Under the pieces are notes generated by a model, which did not search any database, was not told the origin of the DNA, and saw only the letters and a list, made by a program, of their open reading frames with translations. The translations under genes were made by a program, and so were the position numbers. 64,000 nt of DNA from the NCBI RefSeq assembly GCF_028714215.1, contig NZ_JAQTMS010000001.1:151949-215948 (forward strand), in the 5' to 3' direction. The stretch comes from Rhodoferax sp. Lineage in GTDB: Bacteria; Pseudomonadota; Gammaproteobacteria; Burkholderiales; Burkholderiaceae_C. Each line of letters starts with the position of its first letter. Within the stretch, counting starts at the first letter, position 1. This document shows, piece after piece, positions 28,200 to 34,946 of the stretch.

Positions 28200-29982
28200 C
28201 GAGGCTGGCCTCCAGTTGCTGGTAACGCCACTGCGCCGCATACCAGCCGCCTTGTTCAAGCAGGCTGGCATGATCGCCTTGCTCGGCGATCCGTCCGGCC
28301 TTGAGCACCAGGATGTGATCGGCATCCATCACCGCGCTGAGCCGGTGGCTGACGATGATGGCGCTGCTGCCCCGCTTGGCCAGCCGCAGTTGTTGCAGGT
28401 GCGCCAGGATATCGGTCTCGGTCTGGGTGTCCACGGCCGACAGCGCGTCATCGAGCAGCAGCAGCGCCGCATCGGTCAGCAGGGCACGTGCGATCGCCAC
28501 GCGCTGGCGTTGCCCGCCCGACAGCGACACGCCTTTCTCGCCGACCGGCGTGTCGTAGCCCTGCGGCATGCGCGCAATGTCGTCGTGGATGCAGGCCAGA
28601 CGCGCGGCGCACTCGATCTCGGCGCGGCTGGCCTCGGGCTTGGCCAGCGCAATGTTTTCGGCAATCGAAGCCGAGAACAGAAACGGCTCCTGCGGCACCC
28701 AACTGATGGCCTGGTGCAAGGCGTCGAGCCGGTAATCCGTGAGGCCATGACCGCTCCAGCTGATGTGGCCGTCCTGCACCGCATACTGGCGCAGAATCAG
28801 GCGCAGCACGCTGGACTTGCCGGCACCGGTAGGGCCTACCAGGCCCAGCGTCTGCCCCGCCGCCAAAGAGAAATCAATGCCCGACAGGGCCAGTGCCTGG
28901 TGTCCCGGGTACGAGAAAGAAACTTGCTCGAACGCCAAGGCGCCCGCTGACACGCTGGTTTGCGTGCCGCCATCTTCAATCGACAAGGGCGCGTCCAGCG
29001 TCGGCTGCAGGCGGCTCCAGGCGGCGCGTCCGCGCTCCATCAAGGCCAGCACCCAGCCGGCGGCAAACATGGGCCAGATCAATTGGCCCAGGTACATGCT
29101 GAAGGCGGTCAGCGCGCCGATAGTCAGCTCGCCTTGCCACACCAGATAGCCACCCAAGCCCAGCGTGAGAACGGTGGCGCTCACCAGCGTGATGCCCACC
29201 GCAGGCTCAAAGGCCGCCTCCCAGCGCTGCGCCCGCAGGCTGGCACTGGCGGCGTGTTCGGCCAACTCGGCAAAGCGGTGGGCGCTGCGCGTCTCCAGCC
29301 CCAGCGCGCGCAAGGTGCGCACGCCGGTGAGCGTCTCCTGCACGTGATCGTTGAGCTTGCCAAAACATTCCAGCGAGTCCTTGGAGGCCTGGTGAATATG
29401 GCTGGAAATACGCCAGAAGGCGAAAGCCATCAAGGGGAAAGGCAGCAGCGCGGCGCCGGCCAGTCGCCAGTCGATGCCCAGCGTCATCATGGCCACCACC
29501 ATGATGAGGGTCAGCGTGCCGTCAAATCCCGCCAACATCGCTTCGCCGGAGGCCATTTCCACCGAATCGATATCGTTGGTGGCCAGCGCCATCAAGTCAC
29601 CGGTGCGCTTTTGCTGGTAGAAGTGCGGACCCTGCAGGCACAGGCGCGCGTACAGCCGCTCTCTAAGCTGCGCGCCGAGCCGGTAGCTGGCGGCAAACAG
29701 TTGCAGGCGCCAGGCCACCCGCAGGAAATAGATCAGCACACCGGCCAGCAACAGCCAGCTCAACTGGCCCAGCAGCGCGCCGCGCTCCAGGCGCCCGGCC
29801 GCCAGGCCATCCACCACATGGCCCACCTGGCGCGGAATGAAGACCGTCAACGCCGCCACCGCCGCCAGCATCAGGGCCGACAACAGATAAGGGCGCCAGT
29901 TCTGACGCACGTAGCGTGCTATCAGGCCGGCGAAGCTGGCGCCAGTGGCAGCGTGAAGGTTTGGGTGAGTTGTGCGAGGCAT
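28189..29982 (-). CDS. ABC exporter half-transporter, MdlA-like
   Basis: A protein of about 597 residues with the same plan: an exporter membrane domain (about aa 15-320, including FIPRQVGHVVDGL and TGDLMALATNDID), then Walker A GPTGAGKSS, signature LSGGQRQR, Walker B LLLLDDALSAVD. The D following LLLLD replaces the catalytic Glu (DD), as is usual for one half of heterodimeric exporters. The start is taken as Met at 29982 (MPRTTHPNL); an in-frame ATG at 30015 adds 11 residues. It is the first gene of the pair. Confidence 0.92.
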   Translation of the reverse strand: MPRTTHPNLHAATGASFAGLIARYVRQNWRPYLLSALMLAAVAALTVFIPRQVGHVVDGLAAGRLERGALLGQLSWLLLAGVLIYFLRVAWRLQLFAASYRLGAQLRERLYARLCLQGPHFYQQKRTGDLMALATNDIDSVEMASGEAMLAGFDGTLTLIMVVAMMTLGIDWRLAGAALLPFPLMAFAFWRISSHIHQASKDSLECFGKLNDHVQETLTGVRTLRALGLETRSAHRFAELAEHAASASLRAQRWEAAFEPAVGITLVSATVLTLGLGGYLVWQGELTIGALTAFSMYLGQLIWPMFAAGWVLALMERGRAAWSRLQPTLDAPLSIEDGGTQTSVSAGALAFEQVSFSYPGHQALALSGIDFSLAAGQTLGLVGPTGAGKSSVLRLILRQYAVQDGHISWSGHGLTDYRLDALHQAISWVPQEPFLFSASIAENIALAKPEASRAEIECAARLACIHDDIARMPQGYDTPVGEKGVSLSGGQRQRVAIARALLTDAALLLLDDALSAVDTQTETDILAHLQQLRLAKRGSSAIIVSHRLSAVMDADHILVLKAGRIAEQGDHASLLEQGGWYAAQWRYQQLEASLDAA

Positions 29983-30055
29983 CTTTTCTTTTTTAAGGAC
30001 CCTGACTCGATCCATGCGCTTGCATCCCCGGCAAGGCTGATCGATCTCCGTCAGG

Positions 30056-30190
30056 TCATCCTGCGGTGAATTCTATTGGTGAAAACGGTTGTTCGAGATG
30101 CGCTCCCCATCTTTTGAGGTCAGCCTGATTGACGCATAGAATCGATCTCGCTGAAATCAAGGCGACGAGCCGTTCTCCGGAAAAATCGAT
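30056..30190 (+). repeat. repeated leader sequence, copy 1
   Basis: The first 89 bases (30056-30144) match 31500-31588 at a constant offset of 1444, with scattered substitutions. The next block (30148-30190) matches 31648-31690, after a 56-base extra piece in copy 2. It ends near the ribosome-binding site of the DUF4386 gene. Confidence 0.85.
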
Positions 30191-30207
30191 GACAAGGGGA
30201 GGAAAAC

Positions 30208-30936
30208 ATGAATCCGGTTTCCACCATCAATGAGTCACAGCGCAAAGCCGCTAGAGTCGCGGGATTCACTTTCCTATCCGGGATCGCAATCGTGGTCCTT
30301 GCGAACTATGGCATCAGCTTTCGCCTCAGCGTCCCAGGCAGCGCTGTGGATACCGCCCGGAACATCATGGTGCACGAGACACTTTTCCGTCTCAACATTG
30401 CCTGCAACCTGATCTACCTTGTGAATATCGTAGTACTGCTCACGGCGCTCTATGTGATCCTCAAACCGGTCAATCAGAACCTCGCCTTGGTTGCGACATT
30501 CTGCAGGTTGGTTGTTGCCTTGATGTGGAGTGTCACCGCTCTCAACATGCTTGAGGCTCTGCGGCTCTTGGGTGACGCGGCTTACCTGCCAGTCTTCAAG
30601 GTAGATCAATTGCAGGCCTTGGCGAGGCTGCAACTCTCCTCAAGCTATGACGCGTACTACGTTGGTCTCCCGTTCTGGGGATTGGCCTCCACGGTTTGCA
30701 GCTACCTGTGGTTCAAATCAAGGTACATCCCGAGAGCGTTGGCTGCCTTCGGTGTGATCTCGTCTGCATGGTGCGTGTTCTGTGCTTTCGCTTTCATCGT
30801 TTTCCCCCACTTCAACGCGACGGTTAACGCGTCATGGTTCGATATGCCCTTGGTTCTCTTCGAAATGGCCTTGGGACTTTGGCTTCTGGTGAAAGGCTTA
30901 AGTCCATCCGGGCTGGTCGGCGCCGCCCTCCGCTGA
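30208..30936 (+). CDS. DUF4386-family integral membrane protein
   Basis: A 242-residue membrane protein with about six or seven transmembrane helices (first at about aa 17-35; others in NLIYLVNIVVLLTALYVIL, FWGLASTVCSYLWF and WCVFCAFAFIVF). Features such as QRKAARVAGFTFL at the N-terminus and the LLGDAAYLPVF loop are typical of DUF4386, a family without known function. GGGGAGG at 30196-30202 gives a good ribosome-binding site. It follows the repeated leader at 30056. Confidence 0.85.
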   Translation: MNPVSTINESQRKAARVAGFTFLSGIAIVVLANYGISFRLSVPGSAVDTARNIMVHETLFRLNIACNLIYLVNIVVLLTALYVILKPVNQNLALVATFCRLVVALMWSVTALNMLEALRLLGDAAYLPVFKVDQLQALARLQLSSSYDAYYVGLPFWGLASTVCSYLWFKSRYIPRALAAFGVISSAWCVFCAFAFIVFPHFNATVNASWFDMPLVLFEMALGLWLLVKGLSPSGLVGAALR

Positions 30937-30986
30937 ACCCGGACCCCTCCTGCATTGTCTTGCGCTCGCGAGAAAGGCAACACGAT

Positions 30987-31145
30987 ATGAAAAAGGCATT
31001 TCCAGCCTCTGAGGCTGTCAACAAGACGTTGGCAAGCATGTTGGCCTTTGCGCAAGAGACGCATGGGTTAACAGGTCGAGCCGGACGCCGCGCAAACGTG
31101 CCGCCGCGTAGCTTCGACGGTATCGGACATGAAACCCGGTGGTAG
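30987..31145 (+). CDS. small hypothetical protein
   Basis: A possible 52-residue protein (MKKAFPASEAVNKTLAS...) with GAAAGG 13 bases before its ATG. The C-terminal part (LTGRAGRRANVPPRS) is Arg-rich and looks like readthrough into non-coding sequence. I recognise no family. It could be the broken start of a larger lost gene. Confidence 0.25.
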   Translation: MKKAFPASEAVNKTLASMLAFAQETHGLTGRAGRRANVPPRSFDGIGHETRW

Positions 31146-31194
31146 TTGACTTGCTGCATACCTCGCGCCGTTGCGTCGCAAAAGGAGCGTACGC

Positions 31195-31395
31195 GTGGGA
31201 AACGTGAAATCGATTGAGAGCGCTGTGGAATCGCTTCCCCCTGTGGAGCTAGCCGAATTCCGGCGGTGGTTCGCCGAGTTCGATGGCAACGCGTGGGATA
31301 GGCAAATCGAGCAGGATGCGGCCTCTGGCAAGCTCGACCCGTTGGCGACAGAGGCGCTTGCCGACTATTGTGCAGGTTCGGCGAGGCAACTTTGA
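31195..31395 (+). CDS. orphan antitoxin-like protein (RelB-type partner family)
   Basis: A 66-residue acidic protein, MGNVKSIESAVESLPPVEL followed by AEFRRWFAEFDGNAWDRQIEQDAASG and a short ADYCAG-RQL tail. This matches a well-known small antitoxin type that normally sits just upstream of a RelE/ParE-like toxin. The start is GTG 31195, with AGGAG 8 bases before; GTG 31204 is an alternative. Six bases after its stop lies a frameshifted toxin remnant, so the pair is decayed and this gene has no functional partner in the window. Confidence 0.7.
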   Translation: MGNVKSIESAVESLPPVELAEFRRWFAEFDGNAWDRQIEQDAASGKLDPLATEALADYCAGSARQL

Positions 31396-31400
31396 GGTTG

Positions 31401-31508
31401 ATGCACACCGCATCAAAGCAGTTTTGGCAATGCCTTGATGCCCTCTGAAATTCAAACCGTAGCGTACCGAAATTTCGCACAACTCAAGGCCGACCAAAAT
31501 CATCCTGC
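31401..31508 (+). pseudogene. broken RelE-like toxin
   Basis: ATG 31401 begins MHTASKQFWQCLDAL and then meets a stop at 31446. In the next frame the family sequence continues as PSEIQTVAYRNFAQLKADQNHP. Together they match the first 35-40 residues of the RelE-like toxin normally paired with this antitoxin. The remaining half is missing: at 31500 the sequence switches into the repeated leader (copy 2). So there is both a frameshift and a truncation. Confidence 0.7.
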
Positions 31509-31690
31509 GGTGAATTCTGTTGGCGAAACCGGTCGTGCGAAACGCGCTCCTCATCTCTTGAGGTGAGCCTGGTTGACGCATAGAATCGTCCAAAATGATG
31601 TGCGGGATTGGTCGGGATTCCCATACCTGTATGAACCTTCAACAATGTCGCTGAAAGCAAGGCGGCAAGCCGTTCTCCGGAGGAATCAAT
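31500..31690 (+). repeat. repeated leader sequence, copy 2
   Basis: Partner of 30056-30190. The repeat begins abruptly inside the toxin remnant and includes a 56-base piece (31589-31647) not in copy 1. It ends at a GGAGG site before ATG 31689. Confidence 0.85.
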
Positions 31691-31751
31691 GTCCAGTTTA
31701 TCGAGCAGCTCCCAGTATCACGAGCAGGTTTTGGTCTGGACGTTACGTTGA
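31689..31751 (+). CDS. 20-residue open frame after the repeated leader
   Basis: ATG 31689 is preceded by GGAGG at 31679-31683 and encodes MSSLSSSSQYHEQVLVWTLR before a stop. The good ribosome-binding site suggests either a leader peptide or, more likely, the cut-off start of a gene replaced when the HEPN genes arrived. Confidence 0.3.
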   Translation: MSSLSSSSQYHEQVLVWTLR

Positions 31752-31762
31752 CCTTTTCTGCC

Positions 31763-32722
31763 ATGACCGACGCAAGCGAAGACGCTCAAGATAAGCTCGC
31801 CTCCGTCCTAGGCGATGCAATGGCATTCGTTACCAACGAAGTAATTGTCCTCGCACGTCTCGAAGAGTTCTTCTCACCGAAGCCTGCGCAACTCGCAGAC
31901 TCCGAAGAGTCTCGGAAGGCGTTACAGGAGCGCGTCGACAAACTATCGGAAACGTTGGGTGGCCCTCCAAGGCTCATCATTCATTGCACGAATGAACCCA
32001 AGCCCCATTACGATACTTACGCCGATGCCGCACTTGATGAGGCACTTACTTTGTTCCATCGGGCGCGTGTTTCAGTTACCCGAGCGCATATGTTCCTTGT
32101 CGGCTCAGGAATGCATGAACGAATGCCAGATGCACTCAATCCTCCGCCGGACAAAGAGTTTCGAGAACTGCTGCTGAAGCGTGTCAACGCGGCTTTCTGG
32201 GAACATGCCGAGACTTCTTTCATTCGCCTCGCCTCATACTGGGATCGAATTGGGCAACTACTGGACTTCGTGTTTTTCGGCATCCGCCAGTATGAACGTG
32301 ACGGCTTTCCCGCTGTCATGGATCGAATTCAAAACAACTGGTCAGCCGTCGATCCCATTTTGCGGGGAATGGACGCATGGAAGGCGCTCAGGAGCTTTCA
32401 GACATCGGAGCAGATATGCGGACTGAAATGGCTCTTGCGTCGGCGAAACTTGCTGATCCACAGCATGCGCCTCAGACCCATCGAGCCTAATGACGAAGAT
32501 CCGTTGTTTGACTCTGCCTTTAATCACTTAGATTCTGCCCTTCGAAAGAAGCTGGCTCCGGGTTCGATGCAGGAGGAATTGAACAACATACATGAGCACT
32601 TGGCGAATGCTGCTGCCCAGCTACCGAACGTCTTGTCGGTCCTCGAACATGCTGCTGAAATTGCCTTTCGCCCGTATCCAAAAAAGGTCCAGCCATTCAT
32701 TCCACCGGGCGCGGCGCGATAA
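31763..32722 (+). CDS. HEPN-like domain protein
   Basis: A 319-residue, soluble, mainly alpha-helical protein. The segment LKWLLRRRNLLIHSMRLRP carries RNLLIH (Arg228 to His233), which fits the R-x4-6-H motif of HEPN ribonucleases, including the usual Asn after Arg. The rest (FWEHAETSFIRLASYWDRIGQLLDFVFFG) fits long HEPN helices. HEPN proteins are RNases of toxin-antitoxin, abortive-infection and CRISPR systems, so a defence role is possible but not shown. The start is ATG 31763; a TTG at 31748 is less likely. It is more A/T-rich than the core genes. Confidence 0.6.
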   Translation: MTDASEDAQDKLASVLGDAMAFVTNEVIVLARLEEFFSPKPAQLADSEESRKALQERVDKLSETLGGPPRLIIHCTNEPKPHYDTYADAALDEALTLFHRARVSVTRAHMFLVGSGMHERMPDALNPPPDKEFRELLLKRVNAAFWEHAETSFIRLASYWDRIGQLLDFVFFGIRQYERDGFPAVMDRIQNNWSAVDPILRGMDAWKALRSFQTSEQICGLKWLLRRRNLLIHSMRLRPIEPNDEDPLFDSAFNHLDSALRKKLAPGSMQEELNNIHEHLANAAAQLPNVLSVLEHAAEIAFRPYPKKVQPFIPPGAAR

Positions 32723-32781
32723 AGCCGCGCAGCACCCCTGAGCTTGAACGTTCGGCGTCTCCATAAACTAGGCTGCATACG

Positions 32782-33558
32782 ATGATTGGATCAAGAACCC
32801 GCCACTCGCTTGCACAGTTTCTCGCACTCCATGAAACAGAATTTGTCGTGGTATTGGTGAGCAAACATGGCATGCGCATTTCTGTCGGAAATGGAAGAGT
32901 GCTTTTTGACCTTAACAATTGCTTGCACTCAGCAAGCGATGAGCACTTGCTGGCTCTTGTTGAGGAAATCGCCCGAACGAGTGGAGACCTTCGTTCTCGT
33001 GTGAATCCAAAGTACCGGCACGACGAGCGATTTTCCGACCTGTGCCGTTGCCTTCAACTTGATGGGTATCTTCTGGAAGCCAAAACACTCACGCAGACTG
33101 ATCCATCCATTAGTGACGCGCCACCGCTCGATGATGATCTTCTTAAAGAGCTAAAGGCTACTGGCCTCCCTGCCGCAGAAGAGATTGCCGGGAAGATCAA
33201 TGCCTCGTCTGAGTCATTTCGGTCATCACCGCCAAACTACAACGCGTGCCTTAATGACGTCCGGGTCGCTCTCGAAACACTGGCTCGCGCTATCGCCGCT
33301 ACGCAAGTAAAGGCTGATTCTCCGCCCTATGAAAATACAAAATGGGGCTCTGTGCTCACGTTCCTGAAATTGGTTGAGTTCATTACCCAGGAGGAGGAAA
33401 AGGGTCTCGCTGGTGTCTACGGTTTTGTTAGCCCTGGGTCACATCGGCCAGTCGGTATCTCCGAAGAGGAAATGGCCCGCCTTGGTCGATCACTTGCGCT
33501 TGGCATGTGCTGGTTCCTTGTCAAGTGCTATCTGGTCGCATCGCGAGGCGACGCCTAA
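32782..33558 (+). CDS. Abi-C/HEPN-like hypothetical protein
   Basis: A 258-residue soluble protein. The N-terminal half (about aa 1-120) is mixed and not recognised. The C-terminal half, from CLNDVRVALETLARAI through YGFVSPGSHRPVGISEEEMARLGRSL, resembles the C-terminal abortive-infection (Abi_C, HEPN-related) domain that ends many phage-defence proteins. It lies 59 bases after the HEPN-like gene on the same strand, so the two may form a unit. No toxin or NTPase domain is seen. Assignment is by eye only. Confidence 0.5.
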   Translation: MIGSRTRHSLAQFLALHETEFVVVLVSKHGMRISVGNGRVLFDLNNCLHSASDEHLLALVEEIARTSGDLRSRVNPKYRHDERFSDLCRCLQLDGYLLEAKTLTQTDPSISDAPPLDDDLLKELKATGLPAAEEIAGKINASSESFRSSPPNYNACLNDVRVALETLARAIAATQVKADSPPYENTKWGSVLTFLKLVEFITQEEEKGLAGVYGFVSPGSHRPVGISEEEMARLGRSLALGMCWFLVKCYLVASRGDA

Positions 33559-33676
33559 TCGGGCAGGCAACGACTTCTAACCGTCGCCCCCACACCACCC
33601 ACCGTGCGATCCCACAATGGGCTGAGCGCCGATTCTGTTGGCAAGGACTAAGAACGGTCTGCCCCGGCCTGATGGG

Positions 33677-34123
33677 TCACAGGGTCGGCGGCAGGCGGTC
33701 CATCATCATTTGCATCATGGACTCCATCATTTCCATGCGCTTTTGCATCATCTCTTCACGCTCCTTGGAACTGCGCGGGAAATGTTTTTCGCCTTTCATG
33801 GCGCCCATGCCGTCGGAGCCCATCATGTCCATCGTCTGCATGCCTTCCTGCATGGCTTTCATGTGCTTGGCCATCAGCGCACTTTTTTCCTCCGGTGTTT
33901 TGGCGCTCACCATCTCCTGGTGCGCCTGGTGCATGGCCTTCATCTTGCCGTCCATGGCGGCCATCTTTTCGGCGCTGGCCGCTTTGATTGCGCTCCTGGC
34001 AGAAGCATCTGCCGCCGTGGCCTGGGGGTGATGCTGCGTGTGTTGTGAATCCGTTTGTGCCCAAGCGCCCAGAGACGCGGCAGCGATTGAAACGGTCAGG
34101 AGGGTACGGCGAAGGTAAGACAT
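33677..34123 (-). CDS. Met/His-rich periplasmic protein, possible metal binder
   Basis: A 148-residue secreted protein. The Sec signal MSYLRRTLLTVSIAAASLGAWA is followed by a His-rich start (HTQHHPQ) and a helical, very Met-rich body (GKMKAMHQAHQEM, MKAMQEGMQTMDMMGSDGM, MMQKRMEMMESMMQMMM). This composition is typical of periplasmic copper- or silver-binding proteins, though no specific family is recognised. The start at 34123 follows the signal peptide; the frame to 34210 lacks support. It is a single minus-strand gene. Confidence 0.7.
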   Translation of the reverse strand: MSYLRRTLLTVSIAAASLGAWAQTDSQHTQHHPQATAADASARSAIKAASAEKMAAMDGKMKAMHQAHQEMVSAKTPEEKSALMAKHMKAMQEGMQTMDMMGSDGMGAMKGEKHFPRSSKEREEMMQKRMEMMESMMQMMMDRLPPTL

Positions 34124-34290
34124 GGTGTGGTTTCCTGACGTGGAGATAGTGGATGGATTGAAGACAAAAGGCACGGCGCAGAGATTGATTGGTGCGCCAT
34201 GCCGTGCCACGATAAGTCTTCAAGCCTCACGATTCCGTTCGGTACCACACCTACCCAGGGTTGCCGCCCCTGATTTGAATGGACAATTTG

Positions 34291-34902
34291 TCAGTGCCCG
34301 GGTCGCTTGAACTTCTTGCGCGCGCGCTCGACTTTGGCCCGGATCACGCAACCCTCGGCATGATCGTTGATCAGCCCCATGGCTTGCATGAAGGCATACA
34401 CGGTGGTCGGTCCGACAAATTTCCAGCCTTGTTTCTTCAGGTCCTTCGACAGCGCCAGCGATTCGGCGGAGGTCGATGCGGTCTGCGGTTTGGCAAGTTG
34501 CTTGGGGCCTGGTTCGTAGCGCCAGATGAAGGCCGCCAGCGAGCCCTCCTGCTTGACCAGTTCCTGCGCCCGCCGTGCATTGTTGATCACCGCCTCGATC
34601 TTGCCGCGATGCCGGACGATGCCCGCGTCCTGCAGCAGGCGATCGAGGTCAAGCTGGGTAAAGCGCGCTATCCGGTCGAAATCGAAATCATGGAAGGCAG
34701 CGCAGAAGTTCTGCCGCTTGGCCAGGATGGTGCGCCAGCTCAATCCGGACTGAAAACCCTCCAGACACAATTTCTCGAACAGGCGATGGTCATCGCTGAC
34801 CGGGAAGCCCCATTCGGTATCGTGATAGTCCAAAAACTCCGGTGCGGCCGCGCACCAGCGGCAGCGTGATTGGCCGTCGGGACCGGCGATGGTCATGCTC
34901 AT
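34291..34902 (-). CDS. tag: DNA-3-methyladenine glycosylase I
   Basis: Tag removes 3-methyladenine from alkylated DNA. The 203-residue protein has the zinc-snap residues in RCRWC (Cys14, Cys17) and the C-terminal His in KRPGH region. The base-recognition segment YHDTEWGFPVSDDHRLFEKLCLEGFQSGLSW includes the Glu and Trp of the active site. FVGPTTVYAFMQAMGLINDH is the standard late motif. Length matches the family. It is close to the GGDEF gene but separated by 44 bases, so an operon is possible. Confidence 0.95.
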   Translation of the reverse strand: MSMTIAGPDGQSRCRWCAAAPEFLDYHDTEWGFPVSDDHRLFEKLCLEGFQSGLSWRTILAKRQNFCAAFHDFDFDRIARFTQLDLDRLLQDAGIVRHRGKIEAVINNARRAQELVKQEGSLAAFIWRYEPGPKQLAKPQTASTSAESLALSKDLKKQGWKFVGPTTVYAFMQAMGLINDHAEGCVIRAKVERARKKFKRPGH

Positions 34903-34946
34903 GTGTCTGCTGCTCCTGTTTCAAATCCTGTTTCAAAAATGGGGCC

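Noticed and set aside
26487..28304. 605-residue plus-strand frame antisense to the MdlB-like gene
   Set aside because: Shadow frame. It is rich in Gln, His and Arg with no domain, while the minus strand encodes a full ABC exporter.
32724..32765. Integron attC-like sequence (TTGAACGTTCGGC) after the HEPN-like gene, and a GCCTAA-type end at 33553
   Set aside because: These resemble gene-cassette ends, but the core GTTRRRY/RYYYAAC pairs are not both present and no integrase gene is near.
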